From the NCBI GenBank assembly GCA_007123695.1, contig SLGN01000195.1:1-10046 (forward strand): DNA of 10,046 nucleotides, given 5' to 3'. The notes below the pieces were generated by a model. It worked only from the letters and a program-made list of their open reading frames with translations, made no database searches and was not told the DNA's origin. Shown in pieces: positions 1-6,854 of the stretch. The first letter of the stretch is position 1. Each line of letters begins with the position of its first letter. The DNA comes from Verrucomicrobiales bacterium. GTDB taxonomy: Bacteria > Verrucomicrobiota > Verrucomicrobiia > Verrucomicrobiales > DEV007. The position numbers and the translations under genes were made by a program.

Positions 1-40
1 AACGTTGCAGAAGGGAGCGGCGGGTGGGGATGTCGAGCAT
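1..40 (-). CDS. Possible 5' end of a leftward Tat-exported protein (partial)
   Basis: Reading leftward from the ATG at 40-38 gives 13 codons, MLDIPTRRSLLQR, before the window ends. An RR-S-L-L string a few residues after the start resembles a twin-arginine export signal, and DUF1501 proteins of planctomycetes and verrucomicrobia often begin this way with RR and a short hydrophobic run. A DUF1501 gene would fit a genome region rich in DUF1549 cytochromes, but this is inference from 13 residues. No Shine-Dalgarno site is visible upstream on that strand. If real, this gene and the primase-like gene diverge from the 41-205 interval. It could equally be chance. Confidence 0.25.
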   Translation of the reverse strand, partial: MLDIPTRRSLLQR

Positions 41-205
41 GAAGAGCGGGGCGGTCCATCATCCCCTCGGAAAAACCCCGAAGGTAACCGATTCGATCCG
101 CTTCCGGCAAGGCCCGATATCCGGCACGCCCAGTCCATGCAGTTACGGGATCGCGGCGCGAGCAGACTTGTCGGCATTGGGTTAAATTTGAATACTGGCA
201 GGCGT

Positions 206-1636
206 ATGGAAGAGGATGTTGCAACGGGCGCGGCGCGGGGGGCAATCCCCGAGCTCGTCGGCGACGAGATTGTGCGGCGGCGCATTCTCGAGTTTCTCGG
301 TTGTTCCGGGGCCTCGTTGGCGGGAGCCACGGCCGTCCACATCGTGCGGACCGATTCGGAAAATCCCTCGCAGCCGGACCGATTCGGACTTGATTCGCTC
401 GACGATCTTCTCGCGGAGGGCGCCGGTCTCTCTCGCTCGCTCTACGACACCCGTTCCGTACTCGTTCACCTAGACATCGAGTATGTGAACCACGACGATC
501 CTGCCGCCGCCTTCACCGACCCATGGCGGGCCTTCCGCCTGCAGGAGCCTGTCGTCGCGGCGGTGGAGGAGCTGCTTGCCGACTGGCGGATCCGGCCGCT
601 CCACCTCGTCACGGGGCAGGGCCACCATTTTGTCTGGCGCTTTCCGAGAGAGTCCGAACTCGCTCGTCGCATCGGCCACCTCGAGCCCGCGGCGGACAAC
701 GGTGGCGGCGATCCGATCTTCGCCAATCTCGGCCTGCTCGCCGAGCACATCGGTCACCGCGTTCTCGAGGCGACGCGGTCGGTCGAGGTGCCAGTGGAAA
801 TCACGGCGGTGCAGGTGCCGCCCGGCGCCGCAGGGGGGCGCGAGCTCGTCTCGGTCGATCTCTCGGAATACGGCGATCCGCTCGAGGCACGCGGCATCCG
901 AATCCCCTTCACCCGCTACCTGAAGCCGTGGAGCAGCGGGATTGCACGGCGCTGCGGAGTCGAGGGGCAGATCAGGCCCTGCCATTGCATCCCGCTGCAC
1001 GAGATGGATGTGGCGCAGGCCTTGAAGGTGCGACAGGACGCTGCGGACATCGCCGCCCTCGCCCGGCGTTGCGTCGCCGAGATCCCGGACGAGGCGGCGG
1101 GCACGGCGCGCTTGTTCGAGGAGTATCTTGAATCGCCCCTGCGTGCCTTCCATCGGCGCTTCTACGAGTGCACCCACGATCCGCCCGAAGACTGGCCCGC
1201 GACCTACGGACGCACGCCCCTCGAGGATCTGCCGGGCTGCGTGCGGCGGATCCTGCGCGGGCCGAACGAATTGCTGCTGAAGCCCTCGGGAATGCGGATG
1301 GTCACTCGGGTCCTCCTGGCAAAGGGCTGGCATCCCCGCCACATCGCCGGACTGGTGCGCTCGAAGTTCGAGGATCCGGCCTACGGGTGGGGCGGGCATT
1401 GGCACGGCTACAATCCCGGTTTCCGCGCCGATTTCTACGTGAGGCTCTTCGCGGGCCAGATTGAGGTGGGTCTCGACGAACTCGGCGATTTCTCCTGCCC
1501 GGAGCAGTCGGCGGAGGGCTTCTGCTGGCCGGACGCTCCGCCCTGCGACCTCGTTCCTCTGCGCGATGCCCTGCTGCGCTCCCGCAGGCAGAGGCGCCAA
1601 GGCAAAACCTCCCCCCCAAACTGTTCCGAGACATGA
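206..1636 (+). CDS. Putative fused archaeo-eukaryotic-type primase (PriS-like plus PriL-like Fe-S domain)
   Basis: 476 aa from ATG 206. The frame is open upstream to TTG 5 and holds another ATG at 137, but that stretch includes an AT-rich, promoter-like patch (181-196), so I chose 206. Residues about 85-245 show the AEP primase motif order: HLDIEY with acidic D90 and E92 (hhDhD/E motif), TGQGHHFVW at 136-144 (s-x-H motif, H140/H141), a VDL with D218 (third metal ligand), and RIPFTRYLKPW around 237-241, resembling the R-x-P-x-S-x-H-x-K nucleotide-binding string of PriS. Residues about 340-450 resemble the PriL C-terminal Fe-S domain: LPGC (C345), a helical GWHPRHI segment, a tryptophan/tyrosine-rich stretch, then FSC (C431), FCW (C440) and PPC (C447), four cysteines that could hold a 4Fe-4S cluster. 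By analogy it would make RNA or DNA primers. It overlaps the next gene by ATGA. Domain identity is inference from motifs; a divergent protein that has lost activity is possible. Confidence 0.6.
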   Translation: MEEDVATGAARGAIPELVGDEIVRRRILEFLGCSGASLAGATAVHIVRTDSENPSQPDRFGLDSLDDLLAEGAGLSRSLYDTRSVLVHLDIEYVNHDDPAAAFTDPWRAFRLQEPVVAAVEELLADWRIRPLHLVTGQGHHFVWRFPRESELARRIGHLEPAADNGGGDPIFANLGLLAEHIGHRVLEATRSVEVPVEITAVQVPPGAAGGRELVSVDLSEYGDPLEARGIRIPFTRYLKPWSSGIARRCGVEGQIRPCHCIPLHEMDVAQALKVRQDAADIAALARRCVAEIPDEAAGTARLFEEYLESPLRAFHRRFYECTHDPPEDWPATYGRTPLEDLPGCVRRILRGPNELLLKPSGMRMVTRVLLAKGWHPRHIAGLVRSKFEDPAYGWGGHWHGYNPGFRADFYVRLFAGQIEVGLDELGDFSCPEQSAEGFCWPDAPPCDLVPLRDALLRSRRQRRQGKTSPPNCSET

Positions 1637-2475
1637 GCGACTGGCCCTGCGGCATCTCCACGGGATGCTTCTACAAGACCCCGATCCTCGACGCGCTACC
1701 CGCCCTGCGCGACGGAGGCTTCACCCTCGTCGAGGTTTGCTCCTTTCCGGCGCATCTCGACTACCATCGCGACGAGCAGGTCGAGGCGGCGGCACGCGAG
1801 ATGCGTCTCCTCGGGATGGAGGCGCATTCGATGCACGCCCCCTTCGCGCCACATATCGACATCGCGAGCCACGACCACCGTGTGCGCGAGGAATCCGTCG
1901 CAGAACTGCTCCGCGCCACCGAGGCCGCCGCGAAGCTCTCCTGCCGATACCTTGTCCTGCACCCGGGCCCGGAGGAGGAGGGGCACCCCAGCCCGCAGGA
2001 CTGGTACTGGCGGATGCGGCACGCCGCCGATGGCCTCAACCGCGTCGCGACTCGCTGCCGCGAACTCGGAATGGTGCTGTTGCTGGAGAACATGCTCCCG
2101 CACCTGCTGTTCGGACGCACCTGCGACATGCTGTGGCTGTTGGGCGCGATCCGGGAGACCAACGTTGGCACCTGCCTCGACACTGGGCACGCATCGCTTT
2201 CGGGCGACCTGCCCACCGTTGTCCACAAGCTCTCCGGCCACCTCCGCATGCTCCATGCGAACGACAACCTGGGAAAAGGCGACGACCATCTTCCGCCGGG
2301 GGAGGGCCGAATCGACTGGATGTCCCTCGTCTGCCAGCTCGTGCGTTGGCGCTTCCGCGGCACCATCATGCTCGAACTTGCGGGGCGCGGCAGTGCCGAG
2401 GAAATTCTGACGGGGGCGCGGAATGCGCGGGAGTTTCTCGGCGACCTTTCGCGCCGGGCCGCGACGGAATGCTGA
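1633..2475 (+). CDS. Sugar phosphate isomerase/epimerase, xylose-isomerase-like TIM barrel
   Basis: 280 aa, the usual length for this family (AP_endonuc_2, PF01261). Expected strand-end motifs appear in order: VEV with E34, HAPF at 68-71, HPG at 110-112, LEN with E152, DTGHA with D183 and H186, HAND with H208 and D211, a DDHLPPGEGRIDW segment at 217-229 typical of sugar isomerases and hydroxypyruvate-isomerase-like enzymes, and MLEL with E248. E152, D183, H208 and E248 are the likely divalent-metal ligands. No signal peptide, so cytoplasmic. The exact substrate cannot be read from sequence; family members isomerise or epimerise sugars, inosose or hydroxypyruvate, and endonuclease IV relatives cleave abasic DNA, although the DDHLPPGEG segment favours the sugar branch. 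The start codon overlaps the stop of the primase-like gene (ATGA), with no own Shine-Dalgarno site, so translation is probably coupled. Confidence 0.88.
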   Translation: MSDWPCGISTGCFYKTPILDALPALRDGGFTLVEVCSFPAHLDYHRDEQVEAAAREMRLLGMEAHSMHAPFAPHIDIASHDHRVREESVAELLRATEAAAKLSCRYLVLHPGPEEEGHPSPQDWYWRMRHAADGLNRVATRCRELGMVLLLENMLPHLLFGRTCDMLWLLGAIRETNVGTCLDTGHASLSGDLPTVVHKLSGHLRMLHANDNLGKGDDHLPPGEGRIDWMSLVCQLVRWRFRGTIMLELAGRGSAEEILTGARNAREFLGDLSRRAATEC

Positions 2476-2532
2476 TGCCGGGCGACCGCCGTCGTTGGCC
2501 GGTCCAAACCCGCAAGCCGCTCCTGCCCGGGC

Positions 2533-2560
2533 TTGCCACCGGGCCGATCGGGGATAGAAT
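2533..2560 (+). promoter_or_regulatory. Predicted sigma-70-type promoter for the zinc-ribbon/cytochrome pair
   Basis: TTGCCA (2533-2538) and TAGAAT (2555-2560) are separated by 16 bases; each hexamer matches the consensus at five of six positions, which stands out in GC-rich DNA. Transcription would start near 2567, about 48 bases before the ATG at 2615. Confidence 0.5.
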
Positions 2561-2561
2561 G

Positions 2562-2576
2562 CGCCGTCCGACGGCG
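2562..2576. promoter_or_regulatory. Palindrome at the predicted start point, possible operator
   Basis: CGCCGTC and GACGGCG form perfect 7-base arms around a single C. The palindrome begins directly after the -10 hexamer and spans the predicted start point, a common position for a repressor site. In GC-rich DNA a 15-base palindrome of this composition can arise by chance, and no cognate regulator is known. Confidence 0.3.
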
Positions 2577-2614
2577 AGGGGACCAACTTTCCGCCATCCG
2601 AACACTCCGACACC

Positions 2615-3016
2615 ATGGCGAAAGGACGCGAAGAATACGAGGCGCGCACGGCGGCGCGCAACGCCTTCGGCAAGGATCTCGCGCGCCGGGCCAAGTCGAA
2701 GTGCGAACTCTGCGAGAGGGGAGGGGAGAAGCTCTCCGTCTACGAGGTGCCTCCGGTGCCCCGCGATCCCGACTTCGACCGATGCCTTCTGCTTTGCTCG
2801 GACTGCATCGAGCAGACCGAGAATCCGCGGCGCTTCGAGCCGGGCGAGCACTGGCGTTTCCTCGCCAACCAGGCCTGGAGCGACCTGCCCATGGCCCAGG
2901 TGCTGTCGGTGCGGCTGCTGCGCCGACAGGCCGCCGGTCAGGACTGGGCACGCGAGGCCCTCGAGGGGCTCTACCTCGACGAGGAAACCGAGGCTCTTGT
3001 AGCGGAAGCCGATTGA
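2615..3016 (+). CDS. PhnA/YjdM-like zinc-ribbon protein
   Basis: 133 aa from ATG 2615. A basic N-terminal helix (residues 1-29) leads into a four-cysteine zinc ribbon, CELC (C30, C33) and CSDC (C61, C64), with LSVYEVPPVPRDPD between them. The second half carries the conserved W-x-x-L...WS-x-x-P-x-x-QV-x-x-x-R-x-L pattern (residues about 80-103) and ends with a YLDEET segment. This matches the PhnA-like family (named for its place near E. coli phosphonate genes). No catalytic role in phosphonate breakdown is established for the family, and there are no phn genes here, so the function is unknown. It has its own predicted promoter at 2533-2560. The secreted cytochrome gene follows after 20 bases and is probably co-transcribed. 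No clear Shine-Dalgarno site precedes the start. Confidence 0.82.
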   Translation: MAKGREEYEARTAARNAFGKDLARRAKSKCELCERGGEKLSVYEVPPVPRDPDFDRCLLLCSDCIEQTENPRRFEPGEHWRFLANQAWSDLPMAQVLSVRLLRRQAAGQDWAREALEGLYLDEETEALVAEAD

Positions 3017-3036
3017 TCCGTTATTCCTTCCGCAAG

Positions 3037-3633
3037 ATGAAGATTCCGTTTTCCCTTTTCGCGGCCGCGTCAGCGATTCTCCTCCCTGTTTCTGCCGAGG
3101 CCGTGGACTACGTGGGCGAGGTGCTGCCCCTGATGAAGAAGCATTGCTGGAACTGCCACAGCAACGAGAAGGAGGTGAAAGGGAGCCTCGCGCTCGAGCC
3201 CGAGACCCTCTCGGACCAGATCGGCAAGTACAACATCATCCGTCCGGGCGATCCGGAGACGAGCGGCTTCGTGGAAAGGCTCAAGCTGGATCCGGGGCAC
3301 AACGACTTCATGCCGCGCAAGGCAGGGCCGCTCGCGAAGCGCGAAATCGAGAAGATCGAAAACTGGATCCGTGCCGGCGCCGTCATCGACAAGGCCAATC
3401 CGACCGAGGAGGAGGCGAAGTTCCTCGCCGAGGCGAAATCGGCGCCCGCGGCCGACGGAGGCGCCTTCCTCCTCTGGCGGAACCGCGAGGGGAGGACTCT
3501 GGAGGCCCGGATGCACTCGCTCTCGAAGGACTCGGTCAAACTCGTGCGCAAGGACGGCAAGAGCTTCGACGTGCCTCTGGGCTCGCTCGACGACGAATCG
3601 GCGGCCCAGGCCAAACGCCTTGCGGGCGAGTAG
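3037..3633 (+). CDS. Secreted planctomycete-type cytochrome c domain protein with SHD1-like tail
   Basis: 198 aa from ATG 3037. Residues 1-22 form a signal peptide (basic K2, hydrophobic FSLFAAASAILLPV, cleavage after AEA), so it acts outside the cytoplasmic membrane. Residues about 24-116 match the PSCyt1 domain: VLPLMKKHCWNCH with the haem-binding C37-x-x-C40-H41, then a KGSLALE strand, IIRPGDPETS, and FMPRKAGPL, whose M92 is the likely sixth haem ligand. After a linker of about 28 residues, positions 144-198 (FLLWRNREGRTLEARM...VKLVRKDGK...VPLGSLDDES) resemble the SHD1 beta-barrel common in planctomycete and verrucomicrobial exported proteins. The role is probably electron transfer or redox sensing at the cell surface; the partner is unknown. 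I chose this start because it gives a clean signal peptide; the frame is open upstream to 2533, over the zinc-ribbon gene. Confidence 0.8.
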   Translation: MKIPFSLFAAASAILLPVSAEAVDYVGEVLPLMKKHCWNCHSNEKEVKGSLALEPETLSDQIGKYNIIRPGDPETSGFVERLKLDPGHNDFMPRKAGPLAKREIEKIENWIRAGAVIDKANPTEEEAKFLAEAKSAPAADGGAFLLWRNREGRTLEARMHSLSKDSVKLVRKDGKSFDVPLGSLDDESAAQAKRLAGE

Positions 3634-3655
3634 CGGCGCATTGTCGCACCAGGAC

Positions 3656-3688
3656 GCGGCGCGGAGGCGGCGCGGAGGCGGCGCGGAC
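3656..3688. repeat. Three tandem copies of an 11-base unit
   Basis: GCGGCGCGGAG occurs at 3656-3666 and 3667-3677, with a third copy at 3678-3688 that differs only in its last base. It lies in the non-coding gap after the cytochrome gene (stop at 3633). No stem followed by a T run is seen, so it is not an obvious terminator. Confidence 0.75.
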
Positions 3689-3783
3689 GGGGACCAGACC
3701 GCCGGATTCGGTTGGCCGCCGTCCCATAATTCCGCAACCGCGCGTCACGCTGAGGCGGTTGGCGGCAATCCGGGCACCCTGGG

Positions 3784-3811
3784 TTGAAATAAAATTTACG
3801 AAAAATACAAT
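3784..3811 (+). promoter_or_regulatory. Predicted promoter in an AT-rich island before the sensor kinase
   Basis: TTGAAA (3784-3789), a 16-base spacer and TACAAT (3806-3811), each one base from consensus. The surrounding stretch 3784-3850 is overwhelmingly A and T, in sharp contrast to the GC-rich genes on either side, and contains further -10-like strings such as GATAAAAT nearer the start codon, so the exact start point is uncertain. The leader would be about 37 bases. Confidence 0.5.
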
Positions 3812-3854
3812 AATTTCTGTTAAATCAATAAAATTGAGATAAAATATCCCAAGA

Positions 3855-5393
3855 ATGATCCAACGAGGGAATTCCACCTGCCCGCAAAGCTCCTCCGGCA
3901 AGCCCGCCGATTTGAGCGACTTCGCCTGGCGTTTGATGCAGGCGGAGGACCGACGTCTCGTTCTCCGGAACCTGAAGCTCATCGCGGTCTTCTCCGCTGC
4001 GATGGTTTCCTTCTTCGCGGTGCTCGACCATTTCGCTTACCCCGAATACGTGGCCCTCTTCGCTGCGCTTCGTTGGACCTGCGCCTCGCTCATCATGATC
4101 GTCCTTCTAATGGTGCGGTCGAGGCTCGGGAGGCGCTACTTCAAGTTCTTCACGGTGGCTTTGCCGATTCTTCCGGCGGTTTTCGTGGCGATCACGATCT
4201 TCGTGACGAGGGACCCCGCCACGATCTACTACGCAGCGCTCTCGCTGTGCATCGTGGCGATCGGCTTCCTCTTCCACTGGACCTACAAGGAAGCCTTCAC
4301 CGTCTCCGGAATCATCCTTCTGCTTTATCTGCTCGCCTGCGCTCCGGTGATCCTTTCGGGCTTCGACGCCAAGACCGGATCGGGTCTTTTCAGCAATTTG
4401 GTGTTTCTCATCGCCACCGGCGCGGTGGTGGTGACCGGTTCGGTAGCGCACCATCGCGTCCGGGTGGAGGAGTTCAAGGGCCGGGAGCGTCTTCGGCAGA
4501 AGAAGATCGCGCTCCGTCAGAAGGCGACGGAACTCGAGCGCACCCTCGGCGAACTCCGCGAGACCGAGGGGCAGCTCATCCAGTCGGGCAAGATGGCCTC
4601 GCTAGGTCAGCTCAGCGCCGGAGTCATCCACGAGATCGGCAATCCGTTGAACCATTCCAACCAAGCCCTCTTCCTCCTAAGGAGAAGACTGCGGAAATAT
4701 CCCGAGGATCCCGTCGTCGAAGAGGCGGTCGAGGACATTCAGGACAGCATCGAGCGTATGAAGGAAATTGTCCGCGAGCTGAGGGAGTTTTCCTGCAAGA
4801 GAAGTGAACTCATGGGAGAGTTCCTGCTTTGCGAGGCGGTGGAGGTTTCCCTGAGAATGCTTGGAAAGCAGATCGACGACCACGCTGTTTCCGTCGAGGT
4901 CGAGATCGATCCGTCCATCCGCGTGCGCGGGGTGAAGAATCAGATCGCGCAGGTTTTCGTCAACCTCGTCCACAACGCCATCCAGGCGATGGCCTCGACC
5001 CCCGACCGGGGGCGCGCCAACCGCATCCGGATCCTGGCGCAGGAGGCGGAATCGCAGGTCTGCGTCTCCGTCGAGGACAACGGCCCCGGCATTCCCGAGA
5101 CGATGCGCGAAAAGATCTTCGATCCTTTCTTCACCACCAAGGACGCGGGCGAGGGCACCGGTCTCGGCCTGAGCATCTGCTTCCGCATCGTCGAAGCGCA
5201 TCGCGGCACCATCGATGTCGAGTCAGACGGCAGCAGTCGCACCGAGTTTCGGCTCCGCCTGCCCGTCGGCCGCGAGGCCGACGACACAGGGGAGCAAAGC
5301 GCCGCCGAGAGCCCCGCCTCCGTCCACCACCTTCCTTCCGCTCCGCCTCCGATCCGCGTCCCGCGAGCCACCGCACCCGCCCATCATCCATGA
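3855..5393 (+). CDS. Membrane sensor histidine kinase, six transmembrane segments
   Basis: 512 aa from ATG 3855. Six hydrophobic segments lie at about residues 41-60, 66-87, 96-117, 123-142, 148-169 and 178-196, joined by short loops, so there is no sizeable external sensor domain; the signal is probably sensed in or near the membrane. A charged coiled coil (about 200-245) leads to the HisKA dimerisation helix [11 protein letters not shown] with phospho-acceptor H259. The ATPase domain is complete: N-box [10 protein letters not shown] (N374), G1 DNGPGIP (408-414), F-box DPFFTTK (423-429), G2 GTGLGL (434-439). A low-complexity tail rich in Pro, Ala and His (about 470-512) follows. This kinase should therefore be active. 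There is no PAS domain. The stop overlaps the ATG of the next gene (ATGA), so the receiver protein downstream is its likely partner. No Shine-Dalgarno site is evident. Confidence 0.92.
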   Translation: MIQRGNSTCPQSSSGKPADLSDFAWRLMQAEDRRLVLRNLKLIAVFSAAMVSFFAVLDHFAYPEYVALFAALRWTCASLIMIVLLMVRSRLGRRYFKFFTVALPILPAVFVAITIFVTRDPATIYYAALSLCIVAIGFLFHWTYKEAFTVSGIILLLYLLACAPVILSGFDAKTGSGLFSNLVFLIATGAVVVTGSVAHHRVRVEEFKGRERLRQKKIALRQKATELERTLGELRETEGQLIQSGKMASLGQLSAGVIHEIGNPLNHSNQALFLLRRRLRKYPEDPVVEEAVEDIQDSIERMKEIVRELREFSCKRSELMGEFLLCEAVEVSLRMLGKQIDDHAVSVEVEIDPSIRVRGVKNQIAQVFVNLVHNAIQAMASTPDRGRANRIRILAQEAESQVCVSVEDNGPGIPETMREKIFDPFFTTKDAGEGTGLGLSICFRIVEAHRGTIDVESDGSSRTEFRLRLPVGREADDTGEQSAAESPASVHHLPSAPPPIRVPRATAPAHHP

Positions 5394-6652
5394 AACCGGC
5401 AGCCACCGAATACGGTATCCTCTACATCGACGACGAGGTCAAATCGCTGAAGTACTTCGAGGCGATCTTCTCGGGTCTCGCCCCCATCTACACGGCCGCG
5501 ACGCCGGAGGAGGGCTTCGAAATCTTCCGCCGGAACCATCGGCGCATCGGAATCGTCGTCAGCGACAAGCGGATGCCCGGCGAGTCGGGCCTGGATCTGC
5601 TGCGCCGCATCCGCGCACACGATCCCAAGCCGCTGCGCTTTCTCGTGACCGCCTTTTCCGACCTCGATGCCGCCGTCGAGTCGCTCAACGACGGTCTGCT
5701 CTACTCCTACCTGACGAAGCCGTGGGATCCCGACGACCTCGAAAACCGCCTCTCGACCGCGCTGCGGCACTTCCAGCTCGAGCGCGAGCGCGAGCGGCTC
5801 CTGCGGGAGAAGTCCGAGGCCGTCCAGCAGGTCCTGATGGCGGACAAGGCGGCGAGCATCGGCATTCTCTCCGCCGGTCTCAACCACCACTTGCGCAACG
5901 CCCTGACCGTGATGCGCACCTTCTACGACCTGCTGCCCTACCAGCTCGCCGAGGAGATCGAGGGAGAGCCGAAAGACACCTCTTTTTGGGGCGAGTTCTA
6001 CGAGGAGGTCGGCGGGCAGATGGACCGCATGACCTCGATTCTCTCGAATCTCTCCGAGGGCACGAAGATGAGCGGGCTGAACCTGCGCGGCGGCATCGAT
6101 CTGGTGGGGCTCTTCGAAGAGGCCGGAGCCATCGTCCTGGAGGATCGCGACGACATCGCGCACCGCGTCGTCGGGGCCGAGGGGCTGCCCGCCGTCGAGG
6201 GCGACGCACAGAAGCTCGCGCAGATGGCCCGCTTCCTCTTCGACGAGGCGAAGGCGACCCTGCGCAAAGGCGGCGAGATCGAGGTTTCGCTCGCCCTGAG
6301 CGAAGGGGGCGACGGGGTGACGGTGATTTTCGCCGACAACGGCGATCCCGTGCCGGAGGAGGATCTACCGAGGCTCTTCGATCCGTTCTACGTCCGCTCC
6401 AACACGCCCGAGGAGCTGGGGACGAACTTGATGGCCTGCTATCTGACCGTCTTCCACCACGGCGGCACGATCCGGGCGGCGAGGACCGAAGACGGTCGCA
6501 ACGCCGTGATTCTGAACCTGCCCCTCGCTCCCTTGCCGCCCGACGCCGAGGACGATGGCGAGTCCGAGCCCGCCTCGGGCGGACGGCTTTGGCGCCTTGC
6601 CGACTTCAGCAAGCGCGACCTCCGTCCGACGGGCGCGGCGCTTCCTTCCTGA
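5390..6652 (+). CDS. Response-regulator/histidine-kinase hybrid with degenerate kinase motifs
   Basis: 420 aa from ATG 5390. The frame is open upstream to 4829, but there it overlaps the kinase gene. Residues 8-112 form a complete receiver domain: acidic pair D14/D15, phospho-acceptor D59 in VVSDKRMPG, T87 in LVTAFSD, and K110 in YLTKPW. A coiled linker (about 120-150) leads to a HisKA-like helix, AGLNHHLRNALT (163-173): H166 sits at the usual phospho-His position, but the neighbouring acidic residue is replaced by H167. The ATPase half departs from consensus: the N-box Asn is E286 (FDEAKATL), G1 reads DNGDPVP (316-322) without the DxGxG glycines, and G2 reads ELGTNLMA (342-349). NLMACYLTVFHHGG follows where G-L-x-L-C is expected. 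I recall similar NLMAC variants in other bacteria, so this may be a conserved subfamily, either divergent or pseudokinase. No DNA-binding or enzymatic output is present. It is translationally coupled to the upstream kinase and probably receives its phosphate on D59. Confidence 0.85.
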   Translation: MKPAATEYGILYIDDEVKSLKYFEAIFSGLAPIYTAATPEEGFEIFRRNHRRIGIVVSDKRMPGESGLDLLRRIRAHDPKPLRFLVTAFSDLDAAVESLNDGLLYSYLTKPWDPDDLENRLSTALRHFQLERERERLLREKSEAVQQVLMADKAASIGILSAGLNHHLRNALTVMRTFYDLLPYQLAEEIEGEPKDTSFWGEFYEEVGGQMDRMTSILSNLSEGTKMSGLNLRGGIDLVGLFEEAGAIVLEDRDDIAHRVVGAEGLPAVEGDAQKLAQMARFLFDEAKATLRKGGEIEVSLALSEGGDGVTVIFADNGDPVPEEDLPRLFDPFYVRSNTPEELGTNLMACYLTVFHHGGTIRAARTEDGRNAVILNLPLAPLPPDAEDDGESEPASGGRLWRLADFSKRDLRPTGAALPS

Positions 6653-6822
6653 GTAGCGGTGGCCGCCGGCACGGTGTCGGCTCTGTGTCCTCGCCCGGTG
6701 CATTGCCGAAACGAGGATGGCCTGGCACGCCCTTGGGGTGTCCGCCGCCTTCTGGCATGTCGGTGGCGGCGCATCGGCCCGTGGATTTTCTCGGGGGGCG
6801 GTCGTCTCGCGGTTGCAGCCAT

Positions 6823-6833
6823 GCGCAATGCGC
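6823..6833. promoter_or_regulatory. Short palindrome upstream of the IclR-type gene
   Basis: GCGCA and TGCGC flank a single A, 53 bases before the regulator's start codon. The rest of the gap 6653-6822 shows no gene, no stem with a T run and no convincing promoter. Possible protein-binding site, weak on its own. Confidence 0.2.
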
Positions 6834-6854
6834 GATGACGCTACGGGCGATCCA

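Noticed and set aside
60..84. Possible terminator hairpin around the A-run (CCTCGG ... CCGAAGG)
   Set aside because: The arms pair imperfectly and there is no T run in either direction at the right place.
168..196. Promoter for the primase-like gene (TTGTCG with AATACT)
   Set aside because: Only loose matches, and transcription would start almost at the ATG; mentioned as AT-rich context but not annotated.
470..1600. Long leftward open frame opposite the primase-like gene (376 codons)
   Set aside because: Arg-, Ala- and Gly-rich composition with no recognisable motif; it is the antisense of a well-supported rightward gene in GC-rich DNA.
1696..2951. Two long leftward open frames opposite the isomerase and zinc-ribbon genes
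   Set aside because: They cross gene boundaries and a clear promoter on the other strand, and are rich in Arg, Pro and Ser without domains; antisense shadows.
1461..3002. 513-codon rightward frame overlapping three genes
   Set aside because: Spans the end of the primase, all of the isomerase and most of the zinc-ribbon gene in another frame; low-complexity Arg/Pro-rich translation.
6653..6700. Terminator after the receiver-kinase gene
   Set aside because: GC-rich partial inverted repeats around GCCGGC/CGGC are short and no T run follows.
6721..6745. Inverted repeat GGCACGCC / GGGGTGTCC
   Set aside because: Needs several mismatches and wobble pairs to form a stem; not distinguishable from chance in GC-rich DNA.
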